Made by a program: the position numbers and the translations under genes
The notes under the pieces: generated by a model
What the model was told of the DNA's origin: nothing
Seen by the model: the letters and a program-made list of their open reading frames with translations, nothing else
Database searches by the model: none
NCBI GenBank assembly: GCA_963788305.1
Contig: CAWBGK010000005.1
Span: 1-64,000, forward strand
Length of the DNA stretch: 64,000 nucleotides
Source of the DNA: UTCFX2 sp963788305
Lineage (GTDB): Bacteria > Chloroflexota > Anaerolineae > Anaerolineales > UBA4823
Direction: 5' to 3'
Shown here: positions 1 through 9,065 of the stretch, piece after piece
How positions within the stretch are numbered: the first letter of the stretch is position 1
Layout of the letters: each line of letters opens with the position of its first letter

Positions 1-2
1 AT

Positions 3-602
3 TTCTGGCACTTGCTGGCTGGGTTCCCGCCGATCGTCCCAGGAATGATCGAGGCTGGATACAAGGATTTTGCAGATCGGTGGAATCCAATCCTGGATGT
101 TTTCGATCAGGTAGGGGTAAGATTTGCTCTCGAAGTCCATCCTTCTGAAATTGCTTACGACTTCTGGACCACGCATGCGACTTTAGATGCAGTTGGGCAC
201 CGGTCCTCATTTGGGATTAATTTCGATCCCAGCCATCTTTACTGGCAAATGATGGATCCGACAGAGTTCGTCTATGAATTTGCTGACCGGATTTACCATA
301 TGCATGTAAAAGAGAGCGTCAGAAACCTAAACGGTCGCAACGGAATTTTGGCATCGCACCTTAATTTCGGCGACCACCGGCGTGGATGGGATTTTGTTTC
401 ACCAGGCAGAGGTGGAGTGCCCTTCGAGCGAATTTTCAGAGCTTTGAATACCGTGGGTTATGAAGGTCCATTCTCTGTGGAATGGGAAGACAACGGTATG
501 AACCGCGAACAGGGCGCACCTGAAGCGCTTGCAATGGTTCGCAGGCTGGATCTAACACCTTCCAATGTCGCTTTTGATGCTGCTTTTGCATCAAAAAAAT
601 AG
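3..602 (+). CDS. Sugar phosphate isomerase/epimerase, xylose-isomerase-like TIM barrel (5' truncated by window edge)
   Basis: C-terminal ~200 residues of a xylose-isomerase-like TIM-barrel protein (AP endonuclease 2 fold). The frame is open to the left window edge, with 'FWHL' before the first possible start, so the N-terminus lies outside. Metal-site residues typical of the family are visible: Glu in 'ALEVHPSE', Asp/His in 'NFDPSH', His in 'HMHVKE' and Glu in 'SVEWED'. The family isomerises or epimerises sugars and inositol derivatives using a divalent metal. It ends about 18 bp before a Gfo/Idh/MocA oxidoreductase, the usual partner in sugar or inositol catabolic operons. The exact substrate cannot be told from sequence. 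Confidence 0.88.
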   Translation, partial: FWHLLAGFPPIVPGMIEAGYKDFADRWNPILDVFDQVGVRFALEVHPSEIAYDFWTTHATLDAVGHRSSFGINFDPSHLYWQMMDPTEFVYEFADRIYHMHVKESVRNLNGRNGILASHLNFGDHRRGWDFVSPGRGGVPFERIFRALNTVGYEGPFSVEWEDNGMNREQGAPEALAMVRRLDLTPSNVAFDAAFASKK

Positions 603-620
603 GTCAGGATGGAGGACATC

Positions 621-1830
621 ATGAGTGAAGAATTGAAACAATCCTTTACTTCGATGGCAGGCCCAGCAGCCGGTCAGGAGATTCCTGAAGTTGGGATCGG
701 TATGCTTGGGTATGCTTTCATGGGAAAAGCCCATTCCAACGCGTACAAGAAAATTCCATATATGATGTATCCACCGCCAGCCGTTCCGCGGCTTGTAGGG
801 ATTTGCGGTTTGGGACAAGAAAGTGTTGAAGAAGCTGCCCGACGGTACGGATTCGAGAACGCCTGCACAAATTGGCGCGAGTTCCTCGATACAACCGGCG
901 ATCTTTTCCAGATTTTTGACAACTGCGGTCCGAATAACATGCATGCAGAACCGTCTATTGTGGCAGCACAGCATGGAAAGCATGTTATCTGTGAGAAACC
1001 TTTGGCCCGTACAGCGGAAGAAGCTAAAGGTGCATTTGACGCGGTGAAAAAAGCTGGCGTGAAAAACATGGTTGCTTTCAACTATCGCTTTGTTCCAGCA
1101 ATCCGGCAGGCTTACGAGCTGATCCAAAGCGGCGCGCTTGGAAAGATTTACCATTATCGAGCCGTATATCTGCAAGAATGGATCATGGCCCATTACAACA
1201 CGCCGAAAATCTGGCGGTTGGACAAGAATGTGGCCGGTTCTGGAGCACTTGGCGATCTAGGGGCGCATATTATCGATCTGGGGCGGTTCCTTGTGGGTGA
1301 GATGAAGAGCGTCAGCGCGTTTACGCGCACATTTATCGAAGAACGCCCTCTTCCGGACGGAGTAGGGGTTGGCAAAGTCGATGTTGACGATGCATTCGTC
1401 GCAACGGTCGAGTTCGAAAATGGCGCCATCGGCACGCTTGAATTTACCCGTTTTGCCGCAGGCCGGAAAAATTACAACTGCTTCGAAATAAACGGCGAAA
1501 AAGGATCGATCCATTTCAATCTCGAACGGATGAACGAGATGGAAGTCTTTTGGATTGACGATAAACCGACCGTAACCCAGGGCTTTCATGACGTGATCGT
1601 GACCGAAGGCAACCATCCATGGATCAACAACTGGTGGCCGCACGGTCATATCATCGGATGGGAACACTCATTTGTCCATGAGATCACCCATTTCATCGAC
1701 TGCGTTATCAATAATAAACCAGTCGCTGCCGTATGGCGCCGATTTTGAAGACGGCTATCGTACAGCAGTGATTTGTGATGCGATCCTGGAATCGGCAGCA
1801 AGCCGAAGAGTTGTTGATCTGAAATATTAA
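621..1830 (+). CDS. Gfo/Idh/MocA family NAD(P)-dependent oxidoreductase (frameshifted near 3' end)
   Basis: Cytoplasmic sugar or inositol dehydrogenase-like protein. An N-terminal Rossmann segment ('GIGMLGYAFMGKAHSNA') is followed by the family's 'EKPLA' motif, whose Lys is catalytic, and by 'GDLGAHIIDLGRFLVG' in the C-terminal substrate domain. The ATG at 621 is preceded by GGAGG five bases upstream and is preferred over the in-frame ATG at 609. The open frame stops at 1748 after an unnatural tail. From about 1725, the +1 frame continues with 'PYGADFEDGYRTAVICDAIL' and stops at 1830, which is the normal family C-terminus. One extra base near 1725 explains this. It probably shares a transcript with the upstream isomerase. 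Confidence 0.9.
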
Positions 1831-1867
1831 GCCGGTGTGCAGTTCAAACACCGAAAAATAAAGAAAT

Positions 1868-1920
1868 TTGCTGCATCTCTCGCCTGGAGGGGGTGGTGTC
1901 TTCCCCTCTCCAGGCAGCAA
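1868..1920. other. Strong stem-loop between genes
   Basis: An outer arm TTGCTGC (1868-1874) matches GCAGCAA (1914-1920), and an inner GC-rich arm GCCTGGAG (1882-1889), extended by a G run, pairs with a C run and CTCCAGGC (1907-1914). On the plus strand it lies 38 bp after the oxidoreductase stop but has no T-tract. On the minus strand it is followed by an AT-rich, moderately T-rich stretch. It may end the upstream sugar operon or shape the leader of the next gene, whose ribosome-binding site starts just after the stem. Confidence 0.5.
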
Positions 1921-1933
1921 TTGGAGAAATATT

Positions 1934-2350
1934 GTGAACAAACGATTTCAACCCCCTAAAAAGCTCTTGGTTATTGCAGCTGTCCTGCTGGTGCTTGGAT
2001 TTCTTATCTTACCCGTTACTTCAAAACCACCTGCAAAAGTAACTGCTATGACGGTATTGATAACTGGAATCCCCTTTCTGCTGGTATTTGTTTCGATATT
2101 ACTCACATATATCGCACTTATCATTACGGCATCGCGTTACTACAGCGGATACTTATCGATTAAAAAATTCAATATTATCTTCTTTGGTTGCATGATCGGT
2201 ATCGTTCTTGGGATATTTCTAATGTTCCAACCAGTCGTGAGGACCCTTTATACAATCGGTTTCTTGGTCTTATTATTTTCTTTGCTCTCCTTCATGGTGA
2301 TTTCACACATCTCGCCACGTCGGGAGATGAGCGTCTTCGAAGAGGAATAA
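1934..2350 (+). CDS. Small integral membrane protein, unknown function
   Basis: A ~138-residue hydrophobic protein with about four predicted transmembrane segments: 'LLVIAAVLLVLGFLILPV', 'VLITGIPFLLVFVSILLTY', 'IIFFGCMIGIVLGIFLMF' and 'TIGFLVLLFSLLSFMVI'. It has a short basic N-terminus and an acidic C-terminal tail ending EEE. The start chosen is the GTG at 1934, preceded by GGAG with seven bases of spacing; the open frame runs upstream only through the stem-loop. I recognise no family. It is followed 27 bp later by the DNA glycosylase gene on the same strand. Confidence 0.6.
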   Translation: MNKRFQPPKKLLVIAAVLLVLGFLILPVTSKPPAKVTAMTVLITGIPFLLVFVSILLTYIALIITASRYYSGYLSIKKFNIIFFGCMIGIVLGIFLMFQPVVRTLYTIGFLVLLFSLLSFMVISHISPRREMSVFEEE

Positions 2351-2377
2351 AACATTGCAGGATGCATCCCCTTTGAG

Positions 2378-2936
2378 ATGCACATTTACAGCTTTCCTCC
2401 GATAATCGGACCTGCACCACTGATCTTGATCCTTGGTTCGATGCCTGGCATCCAATCTCTGAGGGCGAAGCAATACTATGCGCATCCGCGTAATCATTTC
2501 TGGATGATTCTTGGTGAAATTTACGGTTTTGACCCTGGCGTAGCTTATCCTGATCGAATTAATCAATTAATCCAACATCGGATCGCCTTGTGGGATGTTT
2601 TAAAAACATGTGAACGCTCAGGGAGTATGGACCAAAATATCCAACGGGAAAGTGAAATTCCAAATGAACTTGGTCGTTTCCTGGAGAATCATCGAACTAT
2701 CAGGGCAGTTATTTTTAATGGTGCGAAAGCCCATGATGGATTTTATCGACATATCTATCCCCATCTTCCCAGTTTATTAGCTGCCCAAATGGAATACGAT
2801 CCTCATGCCGTCAACCAGCCCGGCGAATGCGAAATTCACATTTGATGAAAAACTGGTGCAGTGGCAGAAAATTCAGCGATTTTTTTCAATAAACTATCGT
2901 TCTTGCCCCTGGTTGGTTTCACGTTTAAATTATTAA
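2378..2936 (+). CDS. Family-6 uracil-DNA glycosylase type, DNA-deoxyinosine glycosylase (frameshifted)
   Basis: Resembles the HDG branch (family 6) of the uracil-DNA glycosylase superfamily, which excises hypoxanthine and related deaminated bases from DNA. Motifs visible are 'LILGSMPG', 'QYYAHPRNHFW' (with the Asn regarded as catalytic in this branch) and 'VIFNGAKAH'. The open frame as read ends at 2845 with an unrelated tail. Shifting by +1 from about 2795 restores 'LMPSTSPANAKFTFDEKL', the conserved C-terminal motif, running to a stop at 2936. One inserted base explains this. The enzyme is complete apart from that. Confidence 0.82.
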
Positions 2937-3073
2937 TTCAATATATAATAATACTGACTGTTCCAAGGCATGGAAAGTCATCCGAGATTGTTAGAATAGT
3001 TGGCGAGTTAAACTCATTTTTCCAATAATGGTAAATTCTTGTTATTGATCTACCTAACGAGTTCGAACTTGTC

Positions 3074-4100
3074 ATGGTGAATAAATTCAAGAAGCTCTTG
3101 TTACTGGCATCTCAGGAATCTTTTTCGCAGCATGCGGTCATATCGGACCTTCCCAGAATGAACCGCCAGCGTTCCTTCCAGCATGCAGGTGAGTAGAACC
3201 GAATTAGTCCTGAACACAATTACCCCGAAATAAACGCAAGCAAACAGAGTCCATCCCTAACCCCAATGCTCACATTGCACTCCTTCCTCCACTTCAACAC
3301 CAGTATTTACCGAATCACCGCTAGCCTGTCTGCCGGAATCGGATGAAATAGACTTTGGACTGGTTAAATGGATTGAAAACGGAGATCAGATCGTCGTCGA
3401 TGTTCAAGGAAAGCTTCAGACAATTCAATATTTAGGTGTGACGACAGCATCAGATTCACCAGGAATTGAATTGTTTGGACCTCCAGCTTCAACGAAAAGC
3501 GCTTCAATGCTTGTTGGGCAGGTTGTCCGTTTGGTAGCAGACAAGGACGACAAAGACAAGAATGGGACAAAGCAGCGATATGTACTGGTAAACGATTCCG
3601 ATGTTTTTGCGAATTATGAGCTTCTAAAAATGGGGCTCGGTCAGGTCGATTTATATTTAGATGATTATTCCTGTCTGAGGACTTTTCGATCGGCACAGGC
3701 TACAGCAAAATCAGCGCAGCTTGGCATGTGGGCTCCACGTCCAAGCTCACTGCCAACAATCACGCCACTTCCCAGCCAGACCCGAACACCAACGCCATCT
3801 CCTGTACCAACGGTCACGGGGACACCGCCCACTGCCACTCCCAGTATCACGCCTACAATAACTCCGACCTATTCCCCTTCACCAACCATGAGCTTGACTC
3901 CTTCTTTCACTCCTACTCCAACTTTCGGTGCGGTCTGTGAAATGTCCTATCCCACTGTCTGTATCCCAAGGAGCCCACCTGACCTTGATTGTGATGATAT
4001 CCCCTACACAAATTTCACGGTCGATGGAGCTGATCCACACGGATTTGATACGAATGGAAATAAATTGGGATGCGATGGTGAAGATCAAGATCTCGATTGA
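3074..4100 (+). CDS. Thermonuclease-like lipoprotein with Thr/Pro linker and excalibur-like tail (frameshifted, catalytic residues degenerate)
   Basis: Order of parts: a lipoprotein-like signal from ATG 3074 ('FFAACG' lipobox), a short linker with frame breaks between about 3180 and 3256, an SNase-like beta-barrel ('GLVKWIENGDQIVVDVQGK', then 'RLVADKDDKDKNG'), a long Thr/Pro-rich linker (about 3745-3925), and a Cys/Asp-rich C-terminal segment ('DLDCDDIPY' to 'NKLGCDGED') resembling the calcium-binding excalibur domain. In staphylococcal nuclease the catalytic Arg and Glu sit in an 'RLxxxDTPE'-like motif. Here the equivalent reads 'IQYLGVTTASD', so nuclease activity is doubtful. It is probably an exported, cell-wall-spanning surface protein. 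Confidence 0.65.
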
Positions 4101-4158
4101 CGGTTCGGATTAACTGAAATCGATCTGGATTTTGAACCGCTTCTTTATAAATGAGACA

Positions 4159-4192
4159 ACTTCCCGCAGGTTTCTTGATTTCTGCGGGAAGT
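4159..4192. terminator. Stem-loop between convergent genes
   Basis: A perfect 11-bp inverted repeat, ACTTCCCGCAG / CTGCGGGAAGT, with a 12-base loop, placed between two genes that converge (stops at 4100 on plus and 4212 on minus). T-tracts on either side are weak. Position and stem strength still suggest a shared transcription terminator. Confidence 0.6.
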
Positions 4193-4211
4193 AGATCTGA
4201 TTTGAAAAAAA

Positions 4212-5021
4212 CTAGCTTCCAGTCTCCGGGTTCGTTTCAGGAAGTTCACCTGGAAGTGGTGCATCCTGAGGACCACCTGCTGGACCACCTGCTGGACCAC
4301 CTTTATGACCAGGTCCGCCTCTCATACCACCATGTTCACCCATTCCGAAACCAGCACCGTTTGCATAGCTGTTTAGGACGAGATCAGCTTGAGCCTGGGT
4401 AATTGCGCCATCTGCGACTGCTTTTGAAACGGCAGTTTTAAAGGCTTCCTGATAGGCATCATCCAGATATCCGCGCAAGATTTCAGAAATTTTTATCAAC
4501 TCAACCTGATCTTCAGTCATCTCGCCTGATTCAACTGCTTGAGTAAATTGAGCATCGCGCACTTTTACCTGAGCTGCCTGAAGCGTCTCGACGCTGATCC
4601 CTAACTGTTCGGCCAGGAGTGCGTCCAAATCAATTTCACTTTCTGGACCCATCTTGAATCCTCTGAAACCACCTGCACGGCCGCTTCGATTTGCCAATTC
4701 ATCAGCCTGCGCTTGCGTGATCAATCCTTTTTCAACGGCTTCAGCTAAGGCGGCTTTCTGAGCTGCTGTTTGGGCAGCTAGCAGCTCTTCCATCGTAATT
4801 CCTAACGCATCTGCGAGCAGTTCCTGATTATCGCCACCCTTTGGCTGACCAGGGGGGACCTGAGAGAAAAAACTGACCCGATTCTCTGTGCCTTGAACAC
4901 CTACCTGGCTGGTATTCGTTTTTGCGATGGCATTGGATGAAAGGCTGAAAGCCGAAATCCCTGCTGCAAGAGTTAATACTACCAGCCCACTTGTTGCTGC
5001 AATAATCCACTTGGTCTTCAT
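4212..5021 (-). CDS. Secreted Ala/Gln-rich helical-repeat protein, unknown function
   Basis: About 269 residues. An N-terminal signal peptide or anchor ('WIIAATSGLVVLTLAAGISAF') is followed by three copies of a helical repeat of roughly 50 residues. These are recognisable by 'LLADALGITMEELLAAQ', 'LLAEQLGISVETLQAAQ' and the shared 'AVExGxIT/MTxxQAD' segment. The C-terminus is Gly/Pro/His-rich ('GGPGHKGGPAGGPAGGP'). Start is the ATG at 5021, with AAAGGAG eleven bases upstream; the frame extends further but without a better site. Such repeats are common in secreted proteins of Chloroflexota and Bacillota, but I know no proven function. It stands alone, convergent with the gene to its left. Confidence 0.7.
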   Translation of the reverse strand: MKTKWIIAATSGLVVLTLAAGISAFSLSSNAIAKTNTSQVGVQGTENRVSFFSQVPPGQPKGGDNQELLADALGITMEELLAAQTAAQKAALAEAVEKGLITQAQADELANRSGRAGGFRGFKMGPESEIDLDALLAEQLGISVETLQAAQVKVRDAQFTQAVESGEMTEDQVELIKISEILRGYLDDAYQEAFKTAVSKAVADGAITQAQADLVLNSYANGAGFGMGEHGGMRGGPGHKGGPAGGPAGGPQDAPLPGELPETNPETGS

Positions 5022-5276
5022 GTCTTGAGTAATCTCCTTTTCTATACTTGTTGGTCTAAATGCATTTTGAATTAGCTTTGGCTTCAATGCATCCTGGTGT
5101 AGGATATCAGGTGATTATTCAGAATATGTGAAGGTTCGATTTAGATATCATTTGGATTCCCAAGGGTCGCAAAGCAACTTAATTCGGAAAATTATGAATG
5201 GGATTTGACGGAAAGAAGAACGATCCAATCTTGGATATAATAAAGTATTCGTCAGGATCAGAATGCGAGGAAATAA

Positions 5277-7373
5277 ATGCGTGAGATCTTTTTCCCCACC
5301 AGCGTTGCTGTGATCGGAGTGTCATCAAAACCGTCGAACCTTGGGCGGAATATCGTTGGAAATCTTGTTGAGTATGGATTCAGTGGGATTGTATACGCTG
5401 TCGGTCCAAGCGGGGGGACGATTGAAACCCATCGGATCTTCAATTCAGTAATGGACATTCCAGATAAGATCGATCTGGCAGTCATCTTGACTCCTGCAAA
5501 TACAGTTCCCGCTGTCCTGGAAGAATGTGGAAAAAAGGATATCCATTGGGCAATCATTGAGACTGCTGGTTTTCGCGAGTACACGGAAACCGGGCAGGCC
5601 CTCGAAGATCAGATTTGCGAGATCGCGAATAAATATGCAATCCAGTTTGTCGGTCCAAACTGTATTGGGGCAATCAACATGGAAAATGGTTTTTGTGTTC
5701 CATTCCCGCGGCTTAAGAAATTCATTAAGCAGGGAGATGTGTCTATCATCACCCAGAGCGGCGGTGTTGGTTTAAGCGTTCTAAATTTGATGACGAATGA
5801 AGGAATGGGTTTGAGCAAATTTGTCTCGGTGGGGAATATGCTGGATAAAAATGCGGAAGATATCCTGGAATATTTGCTCGATGATGATCAGACGGCAATC
5901 ATCTTCATTTACCTGGAAAGTATTGGCGATGGCCGCCGATTGATGCAGCTTGCAAAAAAGTCGACAAAACCCATTATGATTTTCAAATCCAATATTGGCA
6001 GCCTGGGTCAAAAGATCGCTCTTTCCCACACAGCATCGCTGACTAGTGATGACAAAGTCGTTGATTCTGCCTTCTTTCAGTCCGGGATCATACGTGTCCG
6101 CGATGCGACGACCCTTGGTAATAACCTCAAAAGCCTGGGTCTGCCACAAATGAGAGGGAGGAACTTAGGTGTCATCGCCCGTTCCGGCGGACACGCAGTG
6201 ATTGCGGCGGACGCTTGCGAGATTTCAGGTTTCAATTTAGCCAGCTTTCCAGATAGCTACTTACGAGAGATCGAAAAGCACTTTCGGGCTTCTGTGATCC
6301 GCCTAACAAATCCACTGGATCTTGGCGATTTATTTGATCTTGATGTCTATGCGCAGATCGTTGAGCAAACTCTAAAACTTCCGAATGTCGATGGGGTAGT
6401 TTTTCTGCATACTGCGCTTTCAGAAGCAGAGAACCTTACCAGCCGTTTGCTTTTGGAACGAATTATTAAGTTGGTCCAGGAATATGATAAACCTGTTGCC
6501 TATTATCTTTCAGCTTCATCTACCGAAATATCATTCCTGAAGCAGAATTACCGCTACCCGATCTTTACCCAGGTTGTTGAGACTGTACGCGCTCTTGAAA
6601 ACAGCCACTCCTATTATCAAATGTATCAGAAGATTCATTCAGAAGAGGAATTTCCAGAATTTATTTCCGATCGTGCGATCCCTTCTGAAATGATAATGAA
6701 GGCTGAGTCCGAAGGTCGTGACCTAAATCTATCCGAAGCTCTGGAGCTGTTAGAGGTGTATGGAATACCAACTGCGCGTGGGTTACTTGTAAACTCAGAA
6801 GAAGATGCTTTGTCTGCCGCTCACCAAATTGGCTACCCTCTTGCAATCAAGATCAGCTCTCCAAAAATTTCACATAAATCAGATGTTGGTGGTGTTGTGC
6901 TTGACCTGAGTGATCGAGAGTCGCTGCTATCGGCTTATCGAAAGATGACTGACCGCTTTGCGAGCGAAAATCCAGGGACAGAAATTTCCGGAGTTCTGGT
7001 ACAGCCAATGGTAGGAGAAGGACATGAGCTCATCCTTGGCGGCCGCCAGGACCCTCAGTTTGGGCCAGTCGTTCTTGTTGGACTTGGCGGTATCTTTGTC
7101 GAGATCATCGGCGAGGTCGAAGTTCGAGTTGCGCCAATCTCAAGACAAACGGCTGAGGAAATGGTGGAGAGATTACGCGGTTTCCAGATCCTGAAAGGCG
7201 TCCGCGGCAGACAGCCAGCTGATATTCGATCGTTGATTGATGCTTTATTGAGATTATCTCAGCTGCTCTGCGATTTTCCACGCATCCAGGAAATCGATGT
7301 GAATCCATTACGCGTGTTTGAAGAAGGTTCAGGCAGTCGCGCTCTGGATGCCCGAGTTATCTTGAAAAAATAG
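5277..7373 (+). CDS. Acyl/acetate-CoA ligase, ADP-forming, fused alpha-beta
   Basis: A 698-residue protein, the usual length of the fused NDP-forming acyl-CoA synthetases. These interconvert acyl-CoA, ADP and phosphate with the free acid, CoA and ATP. Residues ~1-130 form the CoA-binding Rossmann domain ('SVAVIGVSSKPSNLGRNI'). The following succinyl-CoA-ligase-like domains carry the phosphorylatable His in 'ALSHTAS' (~residue 248). The C-terminal ~220 residues are an ATP-grasp domain ('ARGLLVNSEEDALSAA', 'IKISSPKISHKSDVGGV', 'EIDVNPLRVF'). Start ATG 5277 has AGGA just upstream. In anaerobes the enzyme makes ATP from acyl-CoA at the end of fermentation. The frame is intact, unlike many neighbours. 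It converges with the MttB-like gene 14 bp later. Confidence 0.92.
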   Translation: MREIFFPTSVAVIGVSSKPSNLGRNIVGNLVEYGFSGIVYAVGPSGGTIETHRIFNSVMDIPDKIDLAVILTPANTVPAVLEECGKKDIHWAIIETAGFREYTETGQALEDQICEIANKYAIQFVGPNCIGAINMENGFCVPFPRLKKFIKQGDVSIITQSGGVGLSVLNLMTNEGMGLSKFVSVGNMLDKNAEDILEYLLDDDQTAIIFIYLESIGDGRRLMQLAKKSTKPIMIFKSNIGSLGQKIALSHTASLTSDDKVVDSAFFQSGIIRVRDATTLGNNLKSLGLPQMRGRNLGVIARSGGHAVIAADACEISGFNLASFPDSYLREIEKHFRASVIRLTNPLDLGDLFDLDVYAQIVEQTLKLPNVDGVVFLHTALSEAENLTSRLLLERIIKLVQEYDKPVAYYLSASSTEISFLKQNYRYPIFTQVVETVRALENSHSYYQMYQKIHSEEEFPEFISDRAIPSEMIMKAESEGRDLNLSEALELLEVYGIPTARGLLVNSEEDALSAAHQIGYPLAIKISSPKISHKSDVGGVVLDLSDRESLLSAYRKMTDRFASENPGTEISGVLVQPMVGEGHELILGGRQDPQFGPVVLVGLGGIFVEIIGEVEVRVAPISRQTAEEMVERLRGFQILKGVRGRQPADIRSLIDALLRLSQLLCDFPRIQEIDVNPLRVFEEGSGSRALDARVILKK

Positions 7374-7387
7374 AGTCGATATTCGAT

Positions 7388-8806
7388 CTACTTTTCCAGC
7401 AAGATATGCTCAATTTCAGCATCTACCGAAGCTGTGAGGGAATTGGGTTGATGAGATTCGATGATCGCAAGAGTTTTCTCGCGGACTCTGTCCTTGATTT
7501 CTTTTGAACCCTGCTTTTCCCAGCGGTCAAGTCGCTGCCGATCGAAAAGATTAGGAACAAATAGATCGCGCCAGTGAGCCAGGGTATGCTCATGGGTCAT
7601 GAATTGTCCACCGGGACCGACTTGATCTATGACATCCAGAGCTAATGCATCGTCATCAAGGTTAACTCCTCGCACAAATGCCCTTGACATGGCAATGATC
7701 TCGTTGGCGAGGACCATATACTCAGGAGAATGAGTCAAGCCGGCTTCCAGATATCCAACATCATGGTTCAGATTTGTCTTTGCCAGTAGAGCGACCAGAA
7801 TCTCAAATTGAGCATCTGCAGCTGCCTGTCCATCCAATACCTTGGAATCGCTGTGAGCAGCGTAACCCCAAACCGGCATCGAATAAAATCTACCCATTTC
7901 AGCAGCCATCACACGGGCGAGCTGGTATTCTGGTGAACCATAAACACTGATCATCGTCTTCATATCCAGGTTGTGGACCCCATGCCCATAAAGAAATGGT
8001 GCTCCTGGATGTTTGAGCTGATAAATCACAAGGCTGCTCAATAGCTCTGCATTCCCCAAAGCAACAGCTCCTGCAAGTGTGACTGGGGCAGTACCTCCCA
8101 TCATTGGAGCTGGAGAGTGGGTGATTGGAATCGTATGGCTCGCACAAAAAAGAAGCTTATCGGTTGCTTCAAATGAGTGCTGAAGCGGTGTGCTCGGTTC
8201 AGAATAGACCAGTAACGAGGGGTATTTTTCCAGCCGATCCAGCCCTCCAGCGGTTGCCGCAGCCATTGAGGTGATCGCCTCCATATCGGCCAGGTCGTTG
8301 CAGACCACAACCATCGGTTTATTTGTATTTCGGAGGATTGTTGCATACTGATACCGGTAATACCGGTCGGGTCGAACATCAGCCGGCACTCCCATCGACA
8401 TCACAAAACCTATCTCTGGTAGTGCATCACAAACCCGGACACAATCAGCAATATCATTCAGGCAAAAATCGCGCCTCGTTCCTGATTTTGGATCAAGATA
8501 TCGTAATGTGTCCGATCCAGACCCAAAGTAGACCTCTTCACCGTCCAGGGTTAAGGCGACCTTGTCCGATCCTCGCCAAAAAAGGTTAAATCTACCAGGA
8601 ACAGTCGAAAGAGCCCACTCCACCAGAGTAGGAGGAATCCGGACTGTTCGATTTACCACACTTGCGCCAGCGCCGCCTAATAATTTCCGCGCTTCTTCGT
8701 GAAATATCTCCACGCCAGTATCATGCAAGATTTTTTTTGACGCCTGATGAATTCGCAGGCAATCTTCATTTTTAAGCATTTGAAATCTTGGTGAAATGAA
8801 TGTCAA
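7388..8806 (-). CDS. Trimethylamine methyltransferase (MttB)-like protein, non-pyrrolysine
   Basis: Member of the MttB superfamily, whose members move a methyl group from a quaternary or tertiary amine to a corrinoid protein. Full-length homology runs from 'SPRFQMLKNEDCLRIHQAS' through 'MMGGTAPVTLAGAVALGNAE' to 'DQVGPGGQFMTHEHTLAHW'. No in-frame TAG occurs, so it is not the pyrrolysine form; non-Pyl members act on glycine betaine, proline betaine and similar compounds. The chosen TTG at 8806 has GGAGG eight bases upstream; the frame extends to a TTG at 8881 with no homology there. No corrinoid protein or activase gene lies nearby, so partner and substrate are unknown. Divergent from the MFS transporter, with 260 bp between the two starts. 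Confidence 0.88.
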   Translation of the reverse strand: MTFISPRFQMLKNEDCLRIHQASKKILHDTGVEIFHEEARKLLGGAGASVVNRTVRIPPTLVEWALSTVPGRFNLFWRGSDKVALTLDGEEVYFGSGSDTLRYLDPKSGTRRDFCLNDIADCVRVCDALPEIGFVMSMGVPADVRPDRYYRYQYATILRNTNKPMVVVCNDLADMEAITSMAAATAGGLDRLEKYPSLLVYSEPSTPLQHSFEATDKLLFCASHTIPITHSPAPMMGGTAPVTLAGAVALGNAELLSSLVIYQLKHPGAPFLYGHGVHNLDMKTMISVYGSPEYQLARVMAAEMGRFYSMPVWGYAAHSDSKVLDGQAAADAQFEILVALLAKTNLNHDVGYLEAGLTHSPEYMVLANEIIAMSRAFVRGVNLDDDALALDVIDQVGPGGQFMTHEHTLAHWRDLFVPNLFDRQRLDRWEKQGSKEIKDRVREKTLAIIESHQPNSLTASVDAEIEHILLEK

Positions 8807-9065
8807 GGTCTCATCCTCCAAATCCGTGTCCAAAATTCTATCATGAAAGACATGCACTGATTGCAGTCCGAATATATTCAATGTTTAATTTGCACTTCCT
8901 CCGATGGTCGCTGGGCTAGATTTATTTGCCTGATAATAATTTCGAGAGAGCTAAATCCTATGCTATACTAAAAAATTGTCCGATCAAGCCCGATTATTAA
9001 TTATGAGCGTCCTTCTAATTATTCAGTTATCTTCTTAGAATGATTCAGCCCAGAAGAAGGCAAGA

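Noticed and set aside
4255..4315. Tandem DNA repeat CTGGACCACC
   Set aside because: It only encodes a short Gly-Gly-Pro repeat in the tail of the secreted protein; too short to be a separate element.
7388..8806. Pyrrolysine-containing MttB
   Set aside because: No in-frame TAG occurs in the gene and no pyl genes are present.
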